In this document: in pieces, positions 34,938-42,900 of the stretch | Position numbering within the stretch: the stretch's first letter is position 1 | How the letters are laid out: every line of letters begins with the position of its first letter | Assembly: GCF_017313265.1 (NCBI RefSeq) | Contig: NZ_JAFLQZ010000010.1 | Span: forward strand, 124,001 to 188,000 | DNA: 64,000 nucleotides | Reading direction: 5' to 3' | Source: Hymenobacter telluris | GTDB taxonomy: Bacteria; Bacteroidota; Bacteroidia; Cytophagales; Hymenobacteraceae | Made by a program: the position numbers and the translations under genes | The notes under the pieces: model-generated | What the model was told of the DNA's origin: nothing | Databases searched by the model: none | The model's input: the letters and a program-made list of their open reading frames with translations, nothing else

Positions 34938-35642
34938 ATGAATCTATTCAATCGTATCTTCAAAATCGGGCAGGCCGAAGCCCACTCAGCTGTTAATCAG
35001 CTCGAAGACCCTATCAAAATGACCGAACAAGGCCTGCGCGACTTACGCCAGGACTTGGATAAGGCCTTGCACGCGCTGGCCGAAGTGAAGGCGCTGGCCA
35101 TTCGGGCCCGCAACGAAGTGGAAACCGAGCGAAACCGCGCCCTCGACTACGAAAACAAAGCCGTGTTGCTGCTCCAGAAAGCCCACCGCCAGGAAATAGC
35201 TGCGCCGGAAGCCGACCGCCTGGCCACCGAAGCTTTGCTCAAGAAAACCCAGCACGAAGCCCAAGCCACCCGCGCCAGCCAGGACCAGGCAAAGTTTGAA
35301 GCTTCGGCCCAGCAACTCGACCAGAACGTGCAGCAGCTCAAAAGCACCATCAGCCAGTGGGACAACGAGCTGAAAACGTTGAAGGCCCGCGTGACGGTGA
35401 GCACCGCCACCAAAACCATCAACCAGCAGCTGGCTCAGCTTGACTCGTCGGGTACGGTGGCGCTGCTGGAGCGCATGAAGGATAAGGTAGCTACTGAGGA
35501 AGCATTGGCCGAATCGTACGGGCAGATTGCCAACGAAAACAAAACCATCGACCAGGAAATTGATAAGGCGCTGGGTACCAGCGGCAACGGCCAGGCCTCG
35601 GCTGATTTGCAGGCGCTGAAGGCTAAGTTGGGCTACGAATAG
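34938..35642 (+). CDS. PspA/IM30-family envelope stress protein
   Basis: A 234-residue, almost wholly helical protein. It has an amphipathic N-terminus (NLFNRIFKIGQAEAHSAVNQLEDP), long coiled coils with Ala/Glu/Lys/Gln heptads (EVETERNRALDYENKAVLLLQKA and following), and the family pattern of polar hinges. PspA/IM30/Vipp1 proteins are ESCRT-III relatives that assemble on the inner membrane and limit proton leakage under stress. The gene is second in the operon, between the YbjN-like gene and a small membrane protein. Its leader shares CCAAGACCCTA with the M16 peptidase leader. Confidence 0.92.
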   Translation: MNLFNRIFKIGQAEAHSAVNQLEDPIKMTEQGLRDLRQDLDKALHALAEVKALAIRARNEVETERNRALDYENKAVLLLQKAHRQEIAAPEADRLATEALLKKTQHEAQATRASQDQAKFEASAQQLDQNVQQLKSTISQWDNELKTLKARVTVSTATKTINQQLAQLDSSGTVALLERMKDKVATEEALAESYGQIANENKTIDQEIDKALGTSGNGQASADLQALKAKLGYE

Positions 35643-35655
35643 CTGGGCATGCCTG

Positions 35656-35913
35656 ATGAATAATGCCATGAATCTGCCGGAAAAGCTGATGCGCATCGGC
35701 TCCTTACTCCTGGTACTGTGCAGTTTAGGGTTGCGCCTGTCGCACAGTATCAGCGCATCCGATGGCCAAACCCTGCTGACGTTTGGCTTGCTGCTGGGCT
35801 TGCTTTCCTACAGCAGCTACTCCCGGCGGCTGCGGCGCCACAACCAGGAGTTGCAGGAGCTACTGGAACAGGGGCAAAAGCAACCCGTCCCGCGCGAATA
35901 CCCCAAGCTATAA
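35656..35913 (+). CDS. Small membrane protein of the stress operon
   Basis: 85 residues with two hydrophobic segments (about 14-28 and 38-54), then an Arg/Gln/Glu-rich cytoplasmic-type helix (YSRRLRRHNQELQELLEQG). An alternative ATG at 35668 removes four residues. It follows pspA by 13 bases, so translation is likely coupled. I do not recognise a family. A membrane anchor or partner for PspA is a reasonable guess from position only. Confidence 0.7.
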   Translation: MNNAMNLPEKLMRIGSLLLVLCSLGLRLSHSISASDGQTLLTFGLLLGLLSYSSYSRRLRRHNQELQELLEQGQKQPVPREYPKL

Positions 35914-35987
35914 TTACTTGATTACTACCACTCTGCATTCTATCTTCCTGTTACTTTCCTTGGTAAAAGCGGCTTTTCCTTCCCGTT

Positions 35988-36647
35988 ATGACTGAGCTGC
36001 TACACGCGGCCGTTTCGCCGCCCAACCTACTGCCTACTACGCTGCTGGTATTTGTGCTGCTGTACTGGCTGACCGTAATTATCGGGCTGCTGGACTTCAA
36101 AACGCTGGACCTGCACACGCACCACGACTTCGACCTTCCCCACGCCACCCACGTAGCCCCCGACAGTTCGGGCATGGGCGTCAGCTGGCTGAACAACGCG
36201 CTGGCGTTTTTCAACCTGGGCCGCGTGCCCCTGATGGTGTTTCTGAGCTTTGTGGCCCTGCCGCTGTGGGTGGGCAGCATCCTGCTGAACTATTACCTCG
36301 GCAACACCTCTCTCCTAGTAGGTTTGCTGCTGCTGCTGCCACTGTTTATTGGGAGTTTGCTATTGGCCAAGGTGCTGACGCTGCCCTTTGTGCACCTGTT
36401 TGCCGCCTTGGAGCGCAACCACGACAGCGGCGCGCAACCCTTAGGCAAAGTGTGCACGGTGCTGCTGCCCACCACCCACGACCGGCTCGGGCAAGCCAGC
36501 GTCCGGTTGCTCAATGGGGCGCCACTGGTGCTCAACGTCAGGGCGGCCTCGGCCACAACGGAGCTGCGCAAGGGCGAGTCGGCGCTGGTGATTGATTACG
36601 ATACCACCCGGCGCTGCTACCTAATCGAGCCCTACGAAACCACTTAG
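35988..36647 (+). CDS. YqiJ/NfeD-like membrane protein with OB fold
   Basis: A 219-residue protein with hydrophobic segments near residues 15-40, 75-105 and 107-130, and a soluble C-terminal part (about 150-219) of beta strands resembling the OB fold of NfeD/YqiJ proteins (LGKVCTVLLPTTHDRLGQASVRLLNG, GESALVIDYD). YqiJ and NfeD proteins are classic partners of flotillins, and a flotillin follows two genes later. They are thought to organise membrane domains together. Confidence 0.82.
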   Translation: MTELLHAAVSPPNLLPTTLLVFVLLYWLTVIIGLLDFKTLDLHTHHDFDLPHATHVAPDSSGMGVSWLNNALAFFNLGRVPLMVFLSFVALPLWVGSILLNYYLGNTSLLVGLLLLLPLFIGSLLLAKVLTLPFVHLFAALERNHDSGAQPLGKVCTVLLPTTHDRLGQASVRLLNGAPLVLNVRAASATTELRKGESALVIDYDTTRRCYLIEPYETT

Positions 36648-36676
36648 CCCGCAACTTACCTAAATTGCATTAAACT

Positions 36677-37084
36677 ATGAATCAGACCTACAAATCCAAG
36701 ATCAGCTGGTGGCTTTTCGGGTCGGTTTTCGGGCTGTTGCTGGGTTTTTTGGTGGTGGGTATCTGGCAGTCGGCTTGGCTGGCAGTGGCAATACTAGGCG
36801 CAGTCGAACTGTTTCTGTTGCGGCTATTCACCAACACGTATTACCGCCTCACCCCCGACATGCTCTACATTGTGTGTGGCTGGCCGCAACAGCCCATTCC
36901 GGTGGCTAGCATCAAGCGGGTAGCTCCCAGCAACAGCCCGGCCAGTTCGCCAGCTCTTTCTTTCGACCGGTTGGAAATCAGCTACAATAAGTACGATTCG
37001 GTGCTGATTTCTCCAGCCGACAAAGCTGGTTTCCTGGTTGCCTTGCAGCAGCTTAATCCAGCTATTCAAATTTCTCTACCATAG
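36677..37084 (+). CDS. bPH (DUF1200-like) membrane protein
   Basis: 135 residues. Two hydrophobic segments (about 11-32 and 34-52) are followed by a bacterial pleckstrin-homology-like domain (YYRLTPDMLYIVCGWPQQPIPVASIKRVAPS, LEISYNKYDSVLISPADKAGFLVAL), the pattern of the DUF1200/bPH_4 family. It lies between the YqiJ-like gene and flotillin with a 29-base upstream gap, so it belongs to the operon. Its biochemical role is unknown. Confidence 0.8.
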   Translation: MNQTYKSKISWWLFGSVFGLLLGFLVVGIWQSAWLAVAILGAVELFLLRLFTNTYYRLTPDMLYIVCGWPQQPIPVASIKRVAPSNSPASSPALSFDRLEISYNKYDSVLISPADKAGFLVALQQLNPAIQISLP

Positions 37085-37174
37085 ACCGTCAAAATATCAT
37101 ATTTCTTAGGCAATTTGCCGGTTTACAACTTCATTTCTTCTCTCTTTCTGACTCTACTCTTACTCCTTACTTCC

Positions 37175-39343
37175 ATGTTAGAACAACTTTCCCTGGCGGT
37201 GATTGTCATCGTCGCGCTGCTACTGCTGGGCCTGCTCGCCATTGTAGTGAAAATGTACCAGAAGGCTGTGCAGGGCGAAGCGCTGGTGCGCACCGGCCTC
37301 GGCGACACCAAGGTGTCGTTTTCGGGCATCTTTGTGATTCCGGTGCTGCACAAGCTGGAAGTGATGGACATCACGCTGAAGAACATGGTAATTGCGCGGG
37401 CCGGCTCCGAAGGCTTGGTGTGCAAAGACAACCTGCGGGCCGACGTGAAAGTGAACTTCTTTGTGCGCGTCAACAAAACCCACGACGACGTGGTGCAGGT
37501 GGCCCAGAGCATCGGTTGCCGCCGCGCCTCCGATCCTACGGCGCTGGAAAACCTCTTTGATGCCAAGTTCTCGGAAGCGCTGAAAACCGTAGGCAAGCAG
37601 TTCGACTTTATCGAGCTGTATAACTCGCGCGAGCAATTCAAGCAGGAAATCCTGCGCATCATCGGCACCGACCTTAACGGCTACGTGCTCGACGACTGCG
37701 CCATCGACTACCTGGAGCAAACCCCGCTCACCTCGCTCAACCAGGATAATATTCTGGACGCCGAGGGTATCAAGAAGATTGTGGCCCTGACCTCGGAGCA
37801 GAAAATTCAAGCCAACTCCATTGCCCGCGAGATGCAGAAAACCATCAAGAAGCAGGACGTGGAAGCGCAGGAAACCATTTTGCAGCTCGATAAGCAGCTT
37901 ATTGAGAACCAGGAAAAGCAGAAGCGTGAAATAGCCAACATCAAGGCCCGCGAGCAGGCCGAAACCGACAAAGTGCAGCAAGAGGAAAAGCTGAAATCGG
38001 AAAAAGCCCGCATTGCCACCGAGGAAGAAGTGGGCATTGCCCAGCAAAACCGCGACCGGCAGGTGCTGGTAGCCGAGCGCAACAAGCAGCGCACCGACGC
38101 CGTGGAAACCGAGCGGGTAGCCCAGGCCAAGGCGCTGGAAGCCAACGAGCGGGAGCGGATTGTAGCCCTGGCTCAAATTGAAAAGGAAAAGGCGCTGGAA
38201 GAAGAGAAAAAGAACATCCAGACCATCATCCGCGAAAGAATTGTGGTGGAAAAAGCCACGGTACAAGAGGAAGAGAAAATTAAGGACACCCGCGCCCAGG
38301 CCCAGGCCGACCGCGAAAAGCTGGTAGCCATTACCGCCGCCAAGCAGCAAGCCGAAGCCGCCACAGTAGCTTTGGTCGGCACCGCCGACATGGAACGCCA
38401 GGCCGCCGAGTTCCGCGCCAAGCAGGCTCTGATTGATGCTGAAGCTGAAAAAGCCTCGGCCGAATTCCGAGGCCAGGCCATCCGCACCTTGGCCGAAGCC
38501 GAAGCCAGCAAAGCCACTGCCGTAGGACTAGCCGAAGCCCAGGTGATGCAGGCCAAAGCCACCGCCCGCCAGAAGGAAGGCGAAACCCAGGCCACCGTGC
38601 TCCAACTTACCGCTACCGCCGAAGCCCAGGCCATCCAGGCCAAAGCCGGCGCCCAGGCCGAAGCCGACGAGAAGTTGGGCCTGGTAGCTGCCAAAATCAA
38701 CCGTGAGAAAGGCCTCGCCGACGCCGATATCATTCAGGCCAAAGCCGACGCCGACCAGAAGAAAGGCTTGGCCGAAGCCGCCGTATCGGAGCAGAAATTT
38801 GCGGTGGAAGCCAAGGGCATCGAAGCCAAGGCCGACGCCATGAAGAAGCTCGACGGCGTGGGCAAAGACCACGAGGAGTTCAAGCTGCGCCTCGACAAAG
38901 ACAAGTCGGTAGAGCTGGCTCAAATCAATATCCAGAAAGACATTGCCGCCTCCCAGGCCGAGGTTATTGGCGAGGCCCTTAAAGCCGCCAAAATCGACAT
39001 TGTGGGTGGGGAAACCATGTTCTTCGACCAGATTATCGGCTCGATTACGAAGGGCAAGATGGTGGACCGCGCCGTGCACAACTCGGAAGTGCTCGGCACC
39101 GTGAAAGACGCCTTCTTCTCCGTGGACGGCGGGGGCGACTTCAAAACCAACCTCCGCCGCTTCGTGGACCAGTTCGGCCTCAGCAGTGAGGACATGAAAA
39201 ACCTCAGCGTTTCGGCCCTGCTGCTGAAGATGATGAACCAGGCCGGCGACGACGCCACCCGCGCTACGATTACCCAGCTGGCTAGCACCGCCACCGCCCT
39301 GGGCATTAGTGATAAGCCGGCCCGGATGCTGGAGCTGAAGTAA
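37175..39343 (+). CDS. Flotillin (SPFH/Band 7 protein, YqiK-like)
   Basis: From the ATG at 37175 (an upstream TTG frame adds 20 hydrophobic residues) the protein has 722 residues. An N-terminal membrane segment (LSLAVIVIVALLLLGLLAIVVKMY) is followed by an SPFH domain (about 28-200; GIFVIPVLHKLEVMDITLKNMVI, LDDCAIDYLEQTPLTSLNQDNILD). A very long Ala/Glu/Lys/Gln coiled coil (about 205-610) carries the EA-rich repeats typical of flotillins, and a C-terminal oligomerisation region ends the protein. It scaffolds membrane microdomains and cooperates with NfeD/YqiJ partners, here encoded two genes upstream. It is longer than YqiK. Confidence 0.93.
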   Translation: MLEQLSLAVIVIVALLLLGLLAIVVKMYQKAVQGEALVRTGLGDTKVSFSGIFVIPVLHKLEVMDITLKNMVIARAGSEGLVCKDNLRADVKVNFFVRVNKTHDDVVQVAQSIGCRRASDPTALENLFDAKFSEALKTVGKQFDFIELYNSREQFKQEILRIIGTDLNGYVLDDCAIDYLEQTPLTSLNQDNILDAEGIKKIVALTSEQKIQANSIAREMQKTIKKQDVEAQETILQLDKQLIENQEKQKREIANIKAREQAETDKVQQEEKLKSEKARIATEEEVGIAQQNRDRQVLVAERNKQRTDAVETERVAQAKALEANERERIVALAQIEKEKALEEEKKNIQTIIRERIVVEKATVQEEEKIKDTRAQAQADREKLVAITAAKQQAEAATVALVGTADMERQAAEFRAKQALIDAEAEKASAEFRGQAIRTLAEAEASKATAVGLAEAQVMQAKATARQKEGETQATVLQLTATAEAQAIQAKAGAQAEADEKLGLVAAKINREKGLADADIIQAKADADQKKGLAEAAVSEQKFAVEAKGIEAKADAMKKLDGVGKDHEEFKLRLDKDKSVELAQINIQKDIAASQAEVIGEALKAAKIDIVGGETMFFDQIIGSITKGKMVDRAVHNSEVLGTVKDAFFSVDGGGDFKTNLRRFVDQFGLSSEDMKNLSVSALLLKMMNQAGDDATRATITQLASTATALGISDKPARMLELK

Positions 39344-39378
39344 CAACTACCTAGCTATAAACTAGAGCTAAAATCCAG

Positions 39379-39492
39379 CTCCCCTCCTCAGATGAGGAGG
39401 GGTTGGGGGTGGTTGACCAACCGTTGAACGATTAACTAGCTCTAGCTTTTCAACCACCTCTAGCCCCTCCTAATCCAATGAGGGGAACTAGC
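39379..39492. repeat. Family A palindrome, copy A2, left flank of the DUF559 gene
   Basis: Two inverted halves. The left (39379-39417) has hairpin CCCCTCCTC/GAGGAGGGG and tail TTGGGGGTGGTTGA. The right (39451-39492) has TCAACCACCTCTAG, a partly decayed hairpin and AACTAG. Here the hairpins point outward and the tails inward, the reverse of A1. It starts 36 bases after the flotillin stop and ends 17 bases before the DUF559 start. Confidence 0.88.
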
Positions 39493-39509
39493 CTCTAACT
39501 TCTATAGCT

Positions 39510-39932
39510 ATGCCCGATACAAATCACATTCATAACCTAGGCTATCAAAAAGCTACTCGTCGCACACTCCGTAGCAACCTCACTCCTGCCGAAGCCCTGC
39601 TCTGGAAAGCCCTCCAGCGCAGCCAGCTAGTCGGTCGCAAATTCCGCCGCCAGCACGGCATCGGACCGTACATAGTGGACTTCTATTGCCCTAGCGAAAA
39701 GCTGGTGGTCGAGTTGGATGGGGCCGGGCATTTCACGGCTAGCGGCGAGGCGCAGGATGCAGAGCGGGATGCTTACTTAGGCAGCTTAGGCCTGAAAGTG
39801 CTGCGTTTTGAGAATAAGCTAGTTGTGCAACATGTCGAAAGTGTATTGGCGGCTATTGAGGCCGCTTTTCAACGTATCGTTCTACCCTCATCAACCACCC
39901 CTAGCCCCTCCTCATCTGAGAAGGGGAACTAG
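39510..39932 (+). CDS. DUF559 endonuclease-like protein
   Basis: 140 residues with the DUF559 domain: ATRRTLRSNLTPAEALLWKAL, then FRRQHGIGPYIVDFYCPSEKLVVELDG and LGLKVLRFENKLVVQHVESVLAAI. The domain has the Vsr-like PD-(D/E)XK nuclease fold. Candidate metal-binding residues are D57, E68 and D70. The final residues (TTPSPSSSEKGN) and stop codon are encoded by palindrome A3, and palindrome A2 lies just before the start. The gene therefore sits between two copies of the same repeat family, in the middle of an operon it has no obvious relation to. A mobile or repeat-associated nuclease is suspected. Confidence 0.9.
   Translation: MPDTNHIHNLGYQKATRRTLRSNLTPAEALLWKALQRSQLVGRKFRRQHGIGPYIVDFYCPSEKLVVELDGAGHFTASGEAQDAERDAYLGSLGLKVLRFENKLVVQHVESVLAAIEAAFQRIVLPSSTTPSPSSSEKGN
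39891..39932. repeat. Family A half-palindrome, copy A3, right flank of the DUF559 gene
   Basis: A single half-element of the TCAACCACCCCTAG type with hairpin CCCCTCCTC and partner, ending AACTAG. It is translated as the end of the DUF559 protein and provides its TAG stop. Orientation equals the right half of A2. Confidence 0.88.
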
Positions 39933-39971
39933 TTTCTAGTCTTAGCTCTAGCTAATGTTCGGGCTACTCTT

Positions 39972-42900
39972 ATGGAACAAACTACCCAACTCGAAACCGG
40001 CACCTACGAAATCCTGCGCAACCGCCTGCTCAAAAGCAGCACCGACCTGCGCCAGCGCCTCGATGCGCTGAACACGGAACGCAAGCAGGTGTTTGGGGCC
40101 GTGGATACCCGTCTGATTGGCACCGGCCGCATTACCACCGAAAACAACTGCCTGGCCTGGGACATGGTGCCGGTGGGCCAGCGCTTTATCTTCGGGTATA
40201 ACGTGGTGCTGGGGCTGAAGGCGGAGCCGGACCTGGCCGACGTATTTGGCGTGTATGAGTACGCCGAGCACGACTTCCGGCCGCTGGGCCTGGAATTGCT
40301 GCAGAACCCGCAATTTCTGGAGGAGTTTCGCAACCTGTACCGTTACTACAAGAACACCCAGTTTGTGAAATTCGCCGTTATTGGCGTACACCTGTTCATG
40401 GTGTTTCGGGTGGGCCGCAGCGCCTCGGATGTGAAGACGTTTAAGTGGCTTATCCAGGGCGACACGCTGAGCTACCTCGACAACCGGTCCGACCACGAGT
40501 ACACTTTCCCGCCCCAGCACGAGTTTCAGTGGAAGCGCGCTACCCGCGACATGCAGCGCGGCGGCAAGCACCCCCACATCAGCATCGAGGACAAGGTGTT
40601 CGTGGAAACGATAGGCGGCGACCTGACCATCAAAGTAGAGGACAACACCAGCACCGGGCAGGGTATTCTGAGTGAGCCGGTCGACGACAAGGATCAGACC
40701 CTCGACGACTCGGAAATCTACTTTGCGGTGGTGGGCAACCTGATTCTGCTCAAGATCCGGCCCTACCAGGAGCAGCAGTACCGCTACTTCATCTTCAACC
40801 ACAAGCTCAAAACCGCCCAGCGCCTCGATGCCCTGGCCGATGCCTGCGTGCTGCTGCCCGACGGGCAGGGCCTGATTTTCCCGCACGGCTTCTACCTGCA
40901 AACCGGCGACAACAAGCTGTTCGACAATGGGCTGCGGGAGATGCTGTTTGAGAAGCGCGTCGTGTCGCCGAACGGGGAGGACTTCCTGTACGTGTTCTAC
41001 AACAAGGACCAGGGCACCTACCTGCTGCTGAGCTACAACCGTATTGCCCAGCGCGTCGACAACCCCATTGTATGCCACGGCTACGCGCTATTTGAGAATG
41101 GGGAGCTGTGCTACTTCCGGGCCGACGATGAGCCCAAGAAGCACCACGCCGTGCAGATCTGGCAGACGCCCTACACCGCCCCAGATTTTGAGTTGCCCGT
41201 CACCTCCGATTCCTACCTCTACAAGCTGGGCAACAAGGAGATTGTGCGAGCCATGAGCGAGGTGCAGGAGGTCCTGACGCTGACCAGCAAGGACGACTCC
41301 TACGCCGGCCTCTACCTCGACCTGATTCGCCAGACCACCGCCCTCACCGACGCCTACCACTGGCTGCGCGAGCCCGCCGCCCAGGCCCTGGCCGAGCCGC
41401 TGGGCGAAATCCGGCAGACGGCCACCGCCGCCGTGGAGGAGTTTGAGAAGGTGCGGAGCATCCGCAAGAATACCGCCCAGCAAACGGCCGCCGTGTTCCA
41501 GAAAGCCGACGAGCTAACGGGTCGCATCCGCCGCTCAGCGCCCGATTCCGTCACGGAATTTGTGCAGCTGCTGGGCGATCTGCGCGGGGTGCGCGGCGAG
41601 GTTATTTCGCTCAAGGAGCTGCGCTACGTGGAGTTGCCGGCCGTGGAGAAGCACGCCGCTGATTTGGAAGCCCTAAGCAAGGAAGTAGCCCTGCAAACCG
41701 TGGACTTCCTGCTCAAGCCCGATGCCCTGGCCCCCTATTCCCAGCGCGTGCAGGCTATTGCCGACGGCGTGGAGCAGGTCCAAAAGACCATCGAAGCCGA
41801 TCAGCGCGAGCAGGAAACCACTGCCGTAGCCCAGGAGCTGGAGCTGCTGATTGAGGTAGTCAGCAACCTGCCCATCCCCGACCCCACCCAGACCACGGCC
41901 ATTATCGACAACATCTCGACGGTGTACGCGCGCTTCAACCAGATTCGGGCGGCGCTGAAGCGGCGGCGGCAGGCGTTGGCCGGCACCGAGGCCCAGGCCG
42001 AGTTTACCGCCCAGCTCAAGCTGCTGGAGCAGGCCCTCACCAACTACCTCGACCTGGCCGATACGCCCGCCAAGTGCGACGAGTACCAAACCAAGCTCAT
42101 GGTGCAGCTGGAAGAACTGGAAGGCAAGTTTCCCGACTTCGACCAGTTTATCGAGCAGCTCACCACCCGCCGCGAACAGGTAGTCGAAGCCTTCGAGTCG
42201 AAGAAAACGGCCCTGGTGGCGGCCCGCAACCAGCGTGCCACGGCCCTGCTGCAAAGCGCCGAGCGGCTGCTGAAAGCGGTGCAGAGCCGCCTCACCCGCC
42301 TGGAATCGGTGGCGGATATCAACGGGTACTTTGCCGCCGATGTGATGGTGGAGAAGGTGCGCCAGACCGCCCAGGAGCTGCTAGGCCTCGGCGACTCGGT
42401 GAAGTCGGATGACGTGCAAAGCCGGCTGAAAACCTTGCGCGAAGACGCCGTGCGCCAGCTCCGCGACCGGGCGGACCTGTTTGCTGACGGCGGCCAGACC
42501 CTCAAGTTCGGCCCCCACGCCTTCACGGTGAATACCCAGCCGCTGGAGCTGACCGTGGTGCTGCGCGACGGTGACCTGCACTACCACCTCACCGGCACCA
42601 ACTTTTTCCAGAAGATAACCGACCCCGCCTTGCTGGCCTCCAAGCCCGTGTGGGAACAAACCGTGGTGTCGGAAAACCAGGACGTATACCGGGCCGAGTT
42701 TCTGGCCTGGCGCATTCTGCAGGCGGCCCAGCACCCCACGCCCGCCAACCCCGAAACCGGCCGCACCGCGGTGCTGTCGGTAACGGAGCTAGGCCACCTC
42801 AGCGCCGCCGAGCTACTGGCCTACGTGCAGCAGTTTATGGCCGCGCGCTACCAGGAAGGCTACCTCAAAGGCGTGCACGACCACGACGCCGCCCTGCTGC

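Noticed and set aside
38173..38733. 186-codon minus-strand Ser/Ala-rich frame
   Set aside because: Antisense of the flotillin coiled-coil repeats.
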